Origin: Smallanthus sonchifolius
Lineage: Eukaryota > Streptophyta > Magnoliopsida > Asterales > Asteraceae
Assembly: GCA_023525975.1 (NCBI GenBank)
Contig: CM042021.1
Location: 110,095,501-110,159,500 of the forward strand
Length of the DNA: 64,000 bases
Reading direction: 5' to 3'
Shown: one piece after another, positions 1-11,724 of the stretch
Layout: the number at the start of each line of letters is the position of its first letter
Numbering within the stretch: position 1 is the first letter of the stretch
Position numbers and translations under genes: made by a program
Notes under the pieces: generated by a model
What the model was told of the DNA's origin: nothing
The model's input: only the letters and a program-made list of their open reading frames with translations
The model's database searches: none

Positions 1-1144
1 TAGATTGGAAACCAGGGGGGTTACCGAAAGAACGCCAATTTGAATTATTATTACGCCAGTTTGAATTATAGTTATTATTATTAAAAGCATTTAATGGACC
101 ACTCGACTAACCGGCTACGAAATCGACTTGTTCCTCACTCATCAACGGGCAATGTAAAGTGTTATGACCTCCCGTACAGAACTCACATTTGTCTACCTTG
201 GCTTTTATCTCTTTCATCTCACGGTGCAAGTTCTCTAGAGCAGCAGCAACACTAGTATCCAGTGTGACCTGGTGAACACCTCTGGTAGATGAGGTTGCAC
301 TAGTGATAGGAGTGGTATTCCTATTTGCTGACCGCTGCTCAGACTCAGATTGGGCAAAACTCTCAAACATATCTAGGCATTCGGTTACTGATTTCTTACC
401 CATGAGGTGTCCTCCCGCTGAAGTATCGAAACGAGCTTTCGTGTCATAATTGAGACCATTATAGAATTTCTCTACAAGGGCCCAATCAGAGAGACCATGC
501 TGAGAGCATCGAGCGAGTAGGTTTTGGAAACGCTCCCAAGCAAGGTAATAGGACTCATCGGGTTCCATGCGGAACGAGTGAATCTGATCACGGAGGCGAG
601 ATGCCTTAGCGGGAGGGAAATACTTCTTGAGAAATCCATCCCTAAGGGTGGCCCAAGTAGTGTATGTGCCTGCGGGTTGAGAATCGAGCCAAGTGGCAGC
701 TCGATCGGCTAGAGTGAACGGGAAAAGTTGGAGAAAGATGGCATCATTGGAGGCTCCTTGTAGCTGGAACGTACCTAAAATGCGAGTGAGGCGGGCGATA
801 TGTGCAGGTGCGCCCTCATCATCACGACCGTGAAATTGACACGTGTTAGAGATGGCGGTCATGATGTACGAGGGGATTTGCCATGAATTTTCATTGGCGA
901 TGGGTGGAATAGTGATGGGTGAGTTTACACCAATGAATCCTAGGGTGGATTGTTGGTGAACAGTCTGACGGTCGGCCATTTGGTCGACTTGGAAAGGTGG
1001 TGGGCTGGATGGTGGTGAAGAAAAAATACTAACCTCCGGCGCGATATCCGTTAGCGGGAAGTTGTTCTCCTTCTTTGGCTTAGGTAGCGGTCCCTTTGAG
1101 CGCGTATGCATAAACTTGGTTCTCAAAAACTGCAAAACTAACAC
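1..1144 (-). pseudogene. gag: Athila-like Ty3/gypsy gag, broken, cut by window edge
   Basis: Capsid/nucleocapsid gene of the element whose 5' LTR lies at 1337-3031. The open frame runs from 1144 down to a TAG at 107-109; the start is more likely the internal Met at MHTRSKG, about 12 codons in. The middle holds the retrotransposon gag core (tract around ATWLDSQPAGTYTTW, then LRDGFLKKYFPP and RLRDQIHSFRMEPDESYY). Near the end is one CCHC-like knuckle, CEFCTGGHNTLHC, one residue shorter than the usual CX2CX4HX4C. Beyond the TAG the same frame continues as an Asn-rich tract (NNNNYNSNWRNNNSNW) to base 1, so the stop is premature and the copy is dead. Protease and pol would lie to the left of the window. 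Assignment to the Athila/Tat group rests on the gag sequence and the tRNA-Asp primer site. Confidence 0.85.
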
Positions 1145-1312
1145 AAGGAAACAGGTGAGAAGACTCTATTATTATACTAAATTTTTTTTTTTTTTTACGA
1201 AAGATAACTAAAAAGACACGACTGATTAGATACCTACGACTCAAAATATTACACAAGTAGTACGTATTTATTATGCAGTCTGATCAAAGCTAATGAACGT
1301 AATCGCCAAGAG
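1145..1312 (-). other. 5' leader of the Athila-like element
   Basis: Non-coding stretch between the primer-binding site and gag. It is AT-rich, with a T-run at about 1182-1195. No ORF or other signal is visible. Confidence 0.6.
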
Positions 1313-1330
1313 TCCCCGGCAACGGCGCCA
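1313..1330 (-). other. Primer-binding site, tRNA-Asp type
   Basis: On the minus strand this reads TGGCGCCGTTGCCGGGGA, which appears to be a perfect 18-nt complement to the 3' end of plant tRNA-Asp including CCA. It is separated from the LTR by a 6-nt spacer (agtttt). This fixes the element's orientation and the LTR 3' end. It is not a tRNA gene. Confidence 0.9.
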
Positions 1331-1336
1331 AAAACT

Positions 1337-3031
1337 TGATGCTCTAAACGTAGTTATTAAATTATTGACTAAATTAACCTATTCTAAAAACTAAGTTATA
1401 CTCTAGACTCTCTAAAACTTAACTAAACTACTAACCGGCAAGTGAACCGATCGACTCTAGTATAGCTAAATAAGTCCGGAAATCGAACCCACGAAACTCT
1501 ATTTATTACGTAAATTAGACTCACTTAAACAGACTGACTGACACGACTAATTGTTTTTATATATTTTTTTTTGGGGGGGGGGTGTCTAAAATCCTAAGAG
1601 AAAAGCGATTAAAATACTATCAATTAACTAAATTACCTAAGACACGAAGGTGATTTTGGGTTTTACTTCATATGACGATGGCTAACTACCTAGACTGGAA
1701 TCCTGGGATACTTCGAGCTATACTTTTAACGGATGCAAGTTAATAAGGAACCGGGATCATAAATTTCTAACCTCTTGAGACACCGAACAGGACTCCCGAC
1801 CCTTTTCGGGAAGACACCTAAGGGACTCTGAAGGCTGCTGAAAACACCGGTTGATCTAGACTTCCTCTCGGTTATCTAAATGTTTATGTAAAGTACCCTA
1901 ATATGACCTACTCCCTCTCGGGTTGTAAACCTAGGATGACTTGGGTTCTTGATTCGACTCAATAGACAAATATTAGCAAGGCAACTACGACAGACTTCTC
2001 TCAAAGACTACCCTAGCAATTTACCAATTTAGACCTATCAATAATCTCGCACCTCTCGGCTATTAAGATTAGTATAACACCTAGACCTATTCAATTATCA
2101 AATATAGCTTCTAAGGTATTTTGGCCAATTAACCCAACAAATCACAACGCAAGTTAATGATCTAGCATGACCCTATTACGCGAAAGACATTCACCAAAGA
2201 TCATACGAAGCAATATATAACAATTAGAATAATTCTAAGCGTGCATATTCAACGAATCAATAATCAAGTTTGCTACTTTATCATGAAATCCAAAATTAAC
2301 AAGCATCCAATATAAAAATCACAACTTTAGCATCCCATTCATCATAGTCTAGGTAGTTTATCTAATTTAACTACTCATCATTATCCAAATCAAAGACGCA
2401 ATTTCAACAAAGTGGAATGACATGGTAAAAATTAAGAAAACAAAGAATTGATAAACCCGGATAGCCAAATCACGAGCTTGATCGATCCTAGGACTCCAAC
2501 CTTCAACCGTTTCTCCTTCTTGCTTGAAATTGCTCCAAAATCTCTCCAAAATTCTTCCTAGATTCTCCAAAATCGGCTAGGTCTTTTCAAGAATATGATT
2601 GAGATGTATTTATACCCCAATCTAGCCTCAACCCACCAGAAAGTCAAAACATTCTGTGGTAAATAGGCTTTCGCCACCCGCGGAGCCCATTGGCTTCCAT
2701 TCTCGCGGGTGGCGAGGATTTAATTTCTGTGTTTGTGTTGCAACTCCCTCGCGGCCCGCAAATGAAAACCCCTGACCTTCTCGCGGGTGGCGAGAAGGTG
2801 TTTCTTCTCGAATTTCATGCTTTTAATTGACTCTTGACCTCCCGATCTCTTCCGGTACTCGGTTTTGCATATTTTTGACTCGTTTTCTGCCCATTTCAGC
2901 AACAACTATCACTCGAGACCTGGTAAACACAAATGGATCAGCAGTAACATATTCTAACTAAAAACTAAAAGAAAACTAAACAAAACTACTCAAACTAAAC
3001 ACGATAAATGGGTGTATTTTACAATACATCA
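1337..3031 (-). repeat. 5' LTR of the Athila-like element (about 1.7 kb)
   Basis: On the minus strand the LTR begins TGATGTATTG at 3031 and ends GCATCA at 1337, directly before the 6-nt spacer and primer site. The length is 1695 bp. The other LTR is outside the window, so the target duplication cannot be checked; the flanking 5 bp is GTGAT (3032-3036). To the right lies the integrase tail of a Tekay-like element. That element was either the insertion target or was truncated here. A poly(G) run sits at about 1573-1582. Confidence 0.85.
2606..2800 (-). promoter_or_regulatory. TATA box with upstream palindrome cluster in the Athila-like LTR
   Basis: The minus strand has GGTATAAATAC at 2606-2616. 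Upstream, at about 2670-2797, are several CG-containing inverted repeats, the best being CTTCTCGC-gggtg-GCGAGAAG at 2777-2797 (8-bp perfect arms). A shorter copy of the same word sits at 2702-2716 and half-sites at about 2671-2683 and 2750. Promoter function is inferred from the position in U3. Confidence 0.6.
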
Positions 3032-3440
3032 GTGATACGGTTTAGGAAACGGGGGAAGTTAAGTCTACGCTTTATCGGACCGTTTAAGGTGATAGCAAGG
3101 GTGGGTGTGGTGGCTTATCGTTTGGAGCAACCGGAGGGACTAAGTAGACTTCATAACACATTTCATGTGTCTCATTTATGAAAATGTTTGGCGGATGAAT
3201 CTACTTTTGTTCCATTGGATGATATTGAATTGGATGAAAAGTTGAATTATGTTGAGCAACCGGTGGCAATCTTGGATAGAAAAGTGAAACAAAGAGATTT
3301 GTCAAGTTTTGGTGAGGTGAAAACATAAAAAGGATGGGGAAATGACTTGGGAAACCGAGGAAGAAATGCTCAAATTTTATCCGAACCATTTTATGTGAAG
3401 TCGGGTTTCGGGGACGAAACCCAAATAAGGGGAGGTGATT
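3032..3440 (+). pseudogene. pol: 3' end of Tekay/Del-like pol (integrase C-terminus and degenerate chromodomain)
   Basis: Plus-strand remnant of a chromovirus polyprotein. It includes GPFKVIARVGVVAYRLEQP and LHNTFHVSHL, the usual integrase C-terminal block. After a stop it continues as a VPLDDIELDEKLNYVEQPVA tract and, in another frame, EMTWETEEEMLKFYPNHFM, which resembles the end of a chromodomain. There is at least one stop and one frameshift. Everything upstream in pol is missing because the Athila-like LTR abuts at 3031. The purine-rich tract aaggggagg (3428-3436) just before the LTR is the likely polypurine tract. Confidence 0.8.
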
Positions 3441-5289
3441 TGTAACGAACAAAAATCCGAGTTTCGTTATTAAATAAATTAATGTTCTAAATAAATATTA
3501 TGGTGAAAATAATATTTTAGAAATAAGTTGAAACAAGTGGGCTTCAAGTTAGTAATGGGGTTATATTAGTTTTTAACAAATTATGAAATGAAATGGAAGT
3601 TGAGGGGCTAAAAGTGTAAAATTGAAAAATATGCTATATTGACTAGTGAAAGTCAAAATTTGTCTCATTTGGTGTTGGGTCGTTCTTGAGCAATGGATAA
3701 AAAGAGAGAAAAGAGTGTTGAAGCAAGATTCGTGCAATTGAAGCTTAAATTGTGAAGGTTTTGGCTTGCACATCACCTTCCTAACATCAAGTAAGTGACT
3801 ATCTTCCTTTTGATTTCACCATTGATGTGTTAGTTGGTGGGTTTTGTAGAAATCCAAAATTTATGATGCATGTTGATAATTAGTGCTAGATTGTTGATAA
3901 TCTAGCTAAGCTAAAGGTAAAGAATGGTGATTAACATCATAGAACCCTTTGATTTTGATTATGAGAAGTTAGGGTTCATATGGAGAAAATTGGGGATTTT
4001 TGGATTATGATGATAAGATGATGAATTAATGATGATTAAGTGTTAATATGATGTTAGACACTTGAACAAAAAACAAATTAACCTGATGATAAAATTTAAC
4101 GAAAAAAATTTGTGTTAAGGTAAGGATAATGAAACTCAAGTCGGTGAGTTTGGGGTGAAAGAGGGTGTTTAGATATGAGTATAACTCAAACGGGTCAGTT
4201 TGGGTTGGAAATGGGAAATTAGGCTGTGAACCCAATTATAATATGATTTTGATGTATATTAAATTACTAAACTAGGTGTATATGTTTAGGTAATCAAATT
4301 GCAAAACTTGAAGGTGGTACGGGACCTCCAAATCCACAAGGCAAGTGCTTTTGCACTTACTTAGTAATTAATTGATAAAAGGTGCTATATGCAATGTTGT
4401 ATGCACAATGTGTTAAATTGCATAATGTGTTATGTGGTTTGTATGTGCATAAGTGTATTAATAAGTGAATGAAATGTAGTTATAGTATTTATACTATAAT
4501 GGATATGTGGTTATGGAGTTATGATCTAAGTACCATAATGGATATGTGGGTATGAAGTTATGATCTAAGAATCATAATGGAAATGAGATGATTAAGTTAT
4601 GGCCTATGTGCCATAATGGAAATGGAAAATGTGTTGATCATGAATGTAAAATGAAAAGAGTGAAATGTGTAGGTGATTATGTAAGTGATATGCAGCCTAA
4701 TGTCAAATTGGGTGAAAACGGGTCAAATGGGTGAATGGGTGAAACAAGTAGAATTTTACTTGTTTATTATGTTTTATCTTCATTACTAATGGTGATATAT
4801 GTGGTGTTATGTAGGAAAAGCTCTGATGTAGTCAAAGTCAAGTCAAAGGCATTTGGCGGGATACTCGTATGCATATATGTGTTTTGGTGATTTATTAGAA
4901 ATCCCTTAAATGGATGTAAGTTGGATTCACAATTGTGTTTTGGTGTATGTATTTGATGTTGAAATGTTTTTTGGTCAAAACCCAAGTGTTGGGAGGTTTT
5001 GGTGTCTAATTGAAATGAAAAAGTTAGAAAACAATGGCTAAGTGTTGAAACCTGCTGAAGCCTGGAAACTCTCTGTGAAACAGGTCCCTCGTGGTACGCG
5101 AGAAACCAGGATGGGTTCTCTCGCTGTACGCGAGAGACCTGGTTTCCGGCTGGCTTTCTGAGGCTCCCTCGCGGTACGCGAGGGGAGGGGTCTGGTCTTT
5201 CGCGGTACGTGAGGGACATTAAAAAAAAACAATTCTTGGGATAAATGCTTCCACGTGTTTAATCAGTGTTTTAGAGGTAGGGTGTTACA
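3441..5289 (+). repeat. 3' LTR of the Tekay/Del-like element (1.85 kb)
   Basis: It starts TGTAAC directly after the purine tract and ends GTTACA at 5289, giving the inverted ends TGTAAC/GTTACA. The right end falls precisely inside a broken coding exon, which supports the boundary. The body is AT-rich. At about 4490-4640 there are imperfect repeats of a unit of roughly 55 bp ending in 'ccataatgga' or a variant. No ORF inside looks real. Confidence 0.85.
5086..5216. repeat. Palindrome cluster near the 3' end of the Tekay-like LTR
   Basis: There are four imperfect copies of CCCTCGCG-gta-CGCGAGGG. The copy at 5166-5184 is a perfect inverted repeat with 8-bp arms; the others lie near 5086-5102, 5117-5136 and 5199-5216. 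Unlike the other LTR families here, the cluster is near the LTR end and no convincing TATA box follows. Confidence 0.65.
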
Positions 5290-7735
5290 GAAAACATGTA
5301 GTCAATACCCTCGGTGTAGATATGAGGGGATGCAGAAAGACGGGTGATCAATGAATGCTTAGAAGTGGAAAAAGTAACACCAACATCCTCCATATATTTC
5401 TCTGTAGAAGGATCATAGAATGGAGCTTCTTCAATAGGGATGTCTTGTTGGAAGATTCATACCCCTCCGCCAGACTTTTCTGGTAGCCCACAGCCACACA
5501 AGCCCGATTGAGTTCCTGGAGCAAATTGGCAAACTCATTGTTGCTTTTGATCCTATGATAAACGCGACGAAAACCGTGGGTAATCATCCAATCCCTATCA
5601 GCAGAAAGCCTTTCCACATGTTCTTGTGAACGACCTAGCTCAACTTGCAGATGCTTGTTCTCTTCAGCCACGCATGCCGCCTCAAAACGGGCCTGATCAA
5701 TATCATTCTGCAGAACATCCTTTAATTCTGCCCAATCTATGAGCTTGGAAGACAGGGTAGTGTTCAAGTGACGTACCTCCTCCTAAAAAAAGAGAGAAGA
5801 ATAGAGCATAATAGAAAGAACTAACAACAAAACAGTAAGGAAAAATATAAAAAGAAAAGGACGTTACGAAGACTACCTCCTTATTTTAAACCGGAGACGA
5901 TAATGACCGGCATCTACCTGGGAGTTAGCCAGTTCTTCTTGGTAACTACTGAGCTCTTTTTCAAGTTCAATAATTTTTCCTATGACGTCACCAAGCTTGA
6001 TAGAAACGCGAGCAATTTCCCCACTTGCATGCTCCAGGTCAGACTCTGTTTTGGCAACCTGCAACTCAAAGGCGGAATTCTCCCGAAGAAGATCAATTTT
6101 CTGACATTTTACCTCAGCAAGTTCCTGAGTAACAGATATACAAAGATGATCGACAAGAATTAGGGCATAAGTGCAGAATTAGGAAAGACGCGGTGAATAA
6201 ACTCGTGGGCAGAAGTAATAGATGTCAAGGCTAGACCACAAGAGGGAAAAGCGGCAGAAGAAATGTTGTCAGGCAGGGGTTCTACAGGTGAACAACCCAT
6301 CAAAGGAAGAGTTCTTGATGAAAAGAACGAAGGAAGGGAAGTCGGAACATCTGTAGTAAAAGTCAGAGGAACATGGGTTGTGGAAGTGGCCCATGAAGGC
6401 TGGGATAATAGGGAAGATGTACCAACAGATGAAGCATCCAAAAGGAAGGACGAGTCAGGGATAACAGGAGAAGGAGAAGTGACAAGGACAAGATCAGGAC
6501 CGCTGAAGGGCACAATAAACGAGGGGGATGGTTCGGAAACAAGGTCAGAAGCCACCGATGAAACGGGATCAGCCTGAGAAACATAAGGGGATATCTTGTT
6601 AAGCTTGGGAACCAGTGAACGAGGGGGATGGTTCGGAAACACGAGGGGACCCTGACGAGTGGAACCAATGATAGAAACAGAGGGCTTCTTACACGCACTG
6701 CGTAAGCGAAACTTCAGGTCCAATTTTTACCAAGGCGCTTCCTCGCCAGTTTTAGGAACACGACTTTTTTTCAATAATGAAAGAGGTTGCCTCTTCATTA
6801 GTGCTACTTGAAATACTTACAGCAGAAGATTCAAGGCCAGAAGAAGTGTCAGCCCGAGATAGACCACGAAAGAGCGAGACGGGAAGCACAGAAGATGAGC
6901 CGCAAATAGGGGAGTAAGGTACGGCCACTGGGATGGTAGAAAAGGTCATTTTCTTCCCCGCACGCTGCAACCACCGAGCAACGATATCTCTAAAAAAAAA
7001 AGCAAAAGCAAAACAACAATAATAAGAAAGTTTGCCTCAATCAATGAAAAAAGATAATAAACAAAAGAAGAGAAGGGGGGAAACGAAGAAGACTACAACG
7101 TACCTTTTACCCTTTCAACGAGGGTCGTCCTAGAAATAGACAAATCCCAAAGATGGTTAAGACTCCACATCACCAACAGCTCCTCCGGATAAGACGCCAC
7201 AGGGGTAGAATTGGCAACTAACCGGGCAAGCAACTTCTTATCATAGCCATTCTCGGGAGCATCATCAACAATCTTTGACTGAACATCACGAACCACCAAG
7301 GGCTTAGAAAGAAAAGTGTTAGAGACGAAAAAGAATCGATCGTTCCACTCGTGGACAACGGTAGGCATACGAGTAACATAGCAGGGATGCTGATCACCAC
7401 GCCATTTCTCAAAGGTTAGCCGGTCGCCATCAGCTTTCAGACGGTAGAAACATCTAAACAAAGTAACAGTGGCCAAACCAACCAAGGCCTTACACGCCAA
7501 CTCAAAATGGGTCAGCTTGCACAACCCTAGAGGATGGAATTGGGAGACATGGACCTCGTAATGCTTAAACAGAGCCATCTAGAATGAAGTCAGAGGGTAG
7601 CGGATGTTGGCATAACGGAAAGACCGGATATAAATGGTCACCCTACCGGGATGGACAACAGGACTATCCTGAGGACCATGAAGTATAGGATTAAGAGAAT
7701 CCGGAAGGCGAAAATTCGAACAGAACGTTTAGAGA
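5290..7735 (-). pseudogene. Spliced 'putative gypsy-type transposon' family protein, truncated pseudogene
   Basis: Minus-strand spliced gene remnant. The first exon (about 7735-7104) contains an FRLPDSLNPIL tract, VTIYIRSFRYANIRYPLTSF, then an in-frame TAG (7579-7581), then MALFKHYEVHVSQFHPLG and HFELACKALVGL. That is the conserved block of the plant 'putative gypsy type transposon' domain (PF04195-like). Splice sites read well: donor AAAAG|GTACGT at 7104/7103 with acceptor TTTTAG|AGAT at 6990/6989, and donor GGAG|GTAGTC at 5876/5875 with acceptor TTTTAG|GAGG at 5783/5782. The middle exon (6989 to about 6160) is Ser/Pro-rich and broken by a frameshift near an A-run (about 6760) and a TAA. The next exons (about 6126-5876 and 5782-5290) are Glu/Lys-rich coiled coil. 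One further frameshift lies near 5450. The frame then runs to 5290, where the Tekay LTR cuts it. Cellular function is unknown. Confidence 0.75.
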
Positions 7736-9733
7736 TCTGCGGTAGTGAGACTGGAGTGAAGGGAAGCAAGGTTTCCCCTACTCATATTTGGGGAAAGAAA
7801 AAGAAGAATCGAAAGAAAGGAAGAGAGAGCAGAAGGGAAGAAAGAGGGGCGGTTAGGGTAAAGTGAAACGAATTGGAAAAGATAGGCGGGTAGGGAAAGA
7901 GTAAATTCAAAAAATTAAAGGCAATGCAATAATGAAGCCGGCAGGTAGTCATGTCGTAAGAGGACTTCGGGAAGACAAAAGGTCAGGTTTTCTTTTTTAT
8001 ATAGGCGCACATGTGTAGAGAAAGAAAAAAAAAAATAAAAGATTCGCACAAAAACGTAGGAGTTTGAAATCCTTGATATAGATATCAAGCACAACGGACT
8101 AGGGAGACTTGAAAGGGAATACCCCTAAAAAGGGTAAAATAAGAAAAAAGGAAAAGACAAAAAGGAAAGAAAAGGACAAAAGGTCAGACAAAAAATACAA
8201 AGAAGAAAAAGAAACATGCGGCAATATCCACACACACGAAATAATTTTAAACTCGAGGAAGGCTTCAATATCCAAGGACTCATTCTTACGGCGGAGGTTG
8301 GTCGTGGAGAACCCTTCGGGCCCTCCATGACGAGACTAACAGTGTTTTGTGTTGCAGAAAGAACGTTCAAACGTAGAAGACGAAGCTACTAATCTCTCAT
8401 TAAGACCAGGTGCGGATTTGGGACGCAACATCAACAAACAACAAATTACGATTGGACCAAATTACCCAATGGAATAAGATGAAGTTTGTTTAAAGTTTGA
8501 ATTTGAATTTTTATAGAATAGGAATTGGAGTCTGTTTAGAATATTTGAGTTGCAAGTATTTATAGGTTCTAAATAGGGTCTTTAATTCGTTTTAGTTTAT
8601 TAGTTTTTTTTAAGTTTAAAAAATCCCCCTACAAAAAAGTTCCCGGTGTTTTTGTTCTCTATTTACCAGTTTATTATGATCTCCTACACTATTACCAGTT
8701 CATTAAGTCTCATTTAACTCATTAGAATAATAATTTTCGAGTGAGATTATCTTTAGCTTGTTTCATAGTTTATAATATGTTTGATCTTTAATCATAATAA
8801 TAATAATATTTATTATTACTAAAAAAATATTGATGTTAAAAAATTATATATAATAATAATTATAGTAATTAGACAATCTATATCATGTGCAAGGAAATGT
8901 ATGATTGTAGGAGGAGAGTGCGATAGACAAGTCTCTAAGTCAAGCGCCTTAGTCAAACACAAACTATGGTTCATGCTTGACAAAATAGGCAGGGCAGGGT
9001 AATGGGTTGGATCAGATGCGGATTCTTGGCAAAATAATTAAGTTCATGTCAAAATGAACCTTTTATAAAATATCAATTTGGTTTTAGGTTAGTGGGCATA
9101 ATCGCACCCGTTTTTAACTTAACAAGTTTTATAAAAGTTACCCATTGTATAATCTATGTAGACCCAAATAAATGTAAGTGTAAATTTATTTTAGCCAAAT
9201 TAACCTGTGTATAAAAAATAGTCATGTTTGTACCCCTAGTCAATACAACATATGTGTTTACAACTGGGCTTCGCTTCAACTTTCACAAATTTGTTTTCTT
9301 AATCTACCATTCAATCAATCAGCCTATATATATAGATACATGCATGCATGCATGAAGTGCAATGACTTTTCATTTCTTCTATGTTTCATTTTTTATTTTC
9401 AGAATGGTTAAAACAATATCACTAGGTCCTTTAAAATAGTTTATTGGTTATAGTTATGCGTATTTTAGTGTTATATGATGAGTGTATTAATTATAATATT
9501 TTAATTTAAGATAGTATAGATATTCTCATCTCATAGGTGGGACCCATATTGGAGTGGGGTCGATGAGTCTTTATTCTATTTGTCAGGATTACACTGTTCC
9601 ACGGACCCTGGTTTCAGGAGATGGTAGTGACTTTGTATCGAAGTTGTTTGAAAGTGAATTTCAAATGGTTTTATTTAAGGAGAATGATGCCTGTGGATTG
9701 AGGCACCTAGCTGTATAATTGTGTAAACGGGGT
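7736..9733. other. Non-coding AT-rich stretch, possible upstream region of the pseudogene
   Basis: I find no supported gene. 7760-8240 is purine-rich on the plus strand (GAAAAGAA tracts), so on the minus strand it is a CT-rich leader-like region upstream of the pseudogene. 8440-9250 is AT-rich with TAATAATAAT runs near 8807-8865. A short (ATGC)n run is at about 9341-9354. An orphan exon-like frame at 9537-9716 is listed separately. Confidence 0.5.
9537..9716 (+). other. Orphan exon-like open frame, unidentified
   Basis: About 58 codons stay open from a possible splice acceptor (ctcatctcatag at 9525-9536) to a TAA near 9716, encoding GGTHIGVGSMSLYSICQDY and onward to CGLRHLAV. Base composition is more balanced than in the AT-rich flanks. 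It may be a captured or decayed last exon of a host gene. I do not recognise the protein, and an open frame of this length can arise by chance. Confidence 0.2.
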
Positions 9734-9954
9734 CAGGGGCGGATTCAGTAGTGTCGGGGGGGGTGCACAGGAACCTCCCGAGTTTCGAAATTTTAGTGTA
9801 ACGATAGGTAAAAAAACTGGGGTGAACCCCCTAAAATACCCTACGGTGAACCTCCTTACAAAGTTTCACAGTAAGCGTAGTGGTTTAGACCCTATGAAAT
9901 TGGGGCATCTAAAAACAGTGAACCCCTTGAAAAAATTTTTTGGATCCGCCACTG
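9734..9954. mobile_element. hAT-type MITE, 221 bp
   Basis: The terminal inverted repeats are CAGGGGCGGATTCA (9734-9747) and, reverse-complemented from the right end at 9954, CAGTGGCGGATCCA: 12 of 14 match. CAGTGGCGGATCC-type ends are typical of plant hAT non-autonomous elements. The 8-bp flanks AACGGGGT (9726-9733) and AACGGGTG (9955-9962) look like a target duplication with a slipped G. There is no coding capacity. Confidence 0.75.
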
Positions 9955-10454
9955 AACGGGTGGACCAAATAGAGATAAAGCATTTGGAGTAGTGAGCATC
10001 GCCTTCAACCCTACACACCTGTTTATTCCACTGCTACAAAACAGATTATTACCAAAAAAATTATTGAAGGTAAAACCCTTTGGTGATCGCAAAGATCAAA
10101 GACAAAAACCCATAAAAAGAAAATATGTAATTCTTTAAAGTCCGATGGTCATCGATCACCGACGAATGATCGTTAGTGCAAAACGCTTAATACGACGAAA
10201 TGTTTGTTATATTTACTCCCAAGACCACTCGGATTTTTTACATTCTTCATTCTCGGTCTCTCTGGCAGTAATGTTTGTTAATTTTCCATATATTTTGTTT
10301 GATGGAATCAGTGGGCTCAGAGCTAAAAACTAAAATCCATCAAATGTGATGTTGGATCATTCGTGTGTTAGTGGGAACTTCCACATATGTGCTCATGTTG
10401 CGTGAAATACGAATTTCGCATTTGTGTACGTTGTTAATTGATGGTTTTGGAATA
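9955..10454. other. Unannotated stretch between two MITEs
   Basis: Short non-repetitive sequence with balanced composition. There are similar 'gatcaccgacga' words here (10155-10166) and near 12742-12754. I see no gene. Confidence 0.4.
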
Positions 10455-10464
10455 TTTGGCTCTA

Positions 10465-11118
10465 GGACTGTAAACGAAACGAACGTTCAATGAACCGTTC
10501 AGCAGAAAGTTAATTTTTGTTCGTTAATTTAATAAACGAACGAAAATGAACATAAACTTTTGTTCATTTAATTAAACGAACGAACATAAACACATGTCTC
10601 GTTCGTGAACGTTCGTTTATGTTTGTTCATTTACACTCGTTTACGTTCGTTCATTTACGTTCGTTTATATTCGTTCACTTATGTCCGTTTGTATACGTTC
10701 GTTTAAATATTTATTCAAAATTATTTATTACTAATATTAATTTAAAATCAATTTGATTTGTCATATTTTAAAACCTTTAAACCTAATATAAAATCAATTT
10801 GATATCTTTATTTAGTTTAGAAATGTTGGTTGTAAAGATGATAATATTTTAAACTTTAATTTAGATATTTACGTTTATTTTTAATTCGTGTTCGTTTATG
10901 CTCATTTATGTTCGTTCGTTTATGTTTGTGAACCGTTCGTTTATAATATTCATGAATGATTATAAACGAATACGAACACGTTCATTTTCTTAATGAACGA
11001 TCCCGAACAAGAAAATCCGTCCATTTAATTGTTCGTGTTCGTTTATTTGTTCGTTAAAGTTAAATAAGCGAACACGAACAACTCCCGCTCGTGTTCGTCT
11101 GGTTCGTTTACGTGACTC
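10465..11118. mobile_element. Mutator-type foldback MITE rich in TTCGTTTA words
   Basis: Both ends carry inverted sequence: GGACTGTAAACGAA on the left and, reverse-complemented, GAGTCACGTAAACGAA on the right. They are followed by dense runs of TTCGTTTA/TAAACGAA words on both flanks of an AT-rich centre (about 10720-10870). Flanking 10-mers TTTGGCTCTA (10455-10464) and TTTGGCCCTA (11119-11128) differ at one base. A 9-11 bp duplication is the hallmark of Mutator-like elements. No transposase is present. Confidence 0.7.
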
Positions 11119-11354
11119 TTTGGCCCTATGAATTCATGATGTGACATTTGGACACCGATGGTTACATGTGTAATTAAAGTTTTCTTTAAGATCCAAAAAT
11201 TATCTTTTCTTGATATGTTTCTGGACAGAATAAAGGAAAATATTATTTTCTTTTATACTTTGGGAAATATTTGATAGCACACAGATTTTTTTACCTTAAA
11301 TGGTTGGGTTCGATTGTAATATATTACAAAAATAATTTATTTTTTATTATATTA

Positions 11355-11707
11355 CTAGGTTAGAATACCGTGTATTACACGGTTTGTATATTGAAAACGA
11401 TATAACTTATAAATTTGTAAATAAATCCTAATTTGTCAGAGTATTATAATCGTCTTAAGATATATCAAGTGGAAATGTGTGTATATAACAGATTAATATT
11501 TTTCTTTAATTAGTTATATTTTGATTTCCTATTATATATTCTTATTTAAAATAATTAGTATTTTTCTTTAATAATATATTTATAATATCATTTTTATTTA
11601 ATAAGATACATGCGTATTTATTAGGAGAGAGAGGCGGGAAAAACAAATGTGACAAGCCACAAGCAAGTGACAAGTGTCCATGTTAAACGTTTTTTTATTA
11701 GTATAGA
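11355..11707 (-). mobile_element. Short non-autonomous Helitron, 353 bp
   Basis: On the minus strand the element starts TCTATACTAATAAA at 11707 and ends with a hairpin (ACCGTGTA and TACACGGT around one base, 11367-11383), then a short tail ending CTAG at 11355. The neighbouring host bases are A on the 5' side (11708) and T on the 3' side (11354), the A|T insertion typical of Helitrons. There is no Rep/helicase coding capacity. Confidence 0.75.
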
Positions 11708-11724
11708 TATGTGAGTCGTATATA

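Noticed and set aside
1313..1330. Sequence resembling the 3' end of a tRNA-Asp gene (also near 49770, 55148 and 59297)
   Set aside because: Only the last 18 nt of a tRNA are present, always next to an LTR end. These are primer-binding sites or their decayed copies, not tRNA genes.
5040..5232. Minus-strand Arg/Pro-rich ORFs at the end of the Tekay LTR
   Set aside because: They are translations of the palindrome cluster and do not resemble a protein domain.
6263..6577. Plus-strand Glu/Gly-rich ORF of about 104 codons
   Set aside because: It is the reverse shadow of the Ser/Pro-rich exon of the minus-strand pseudogene.
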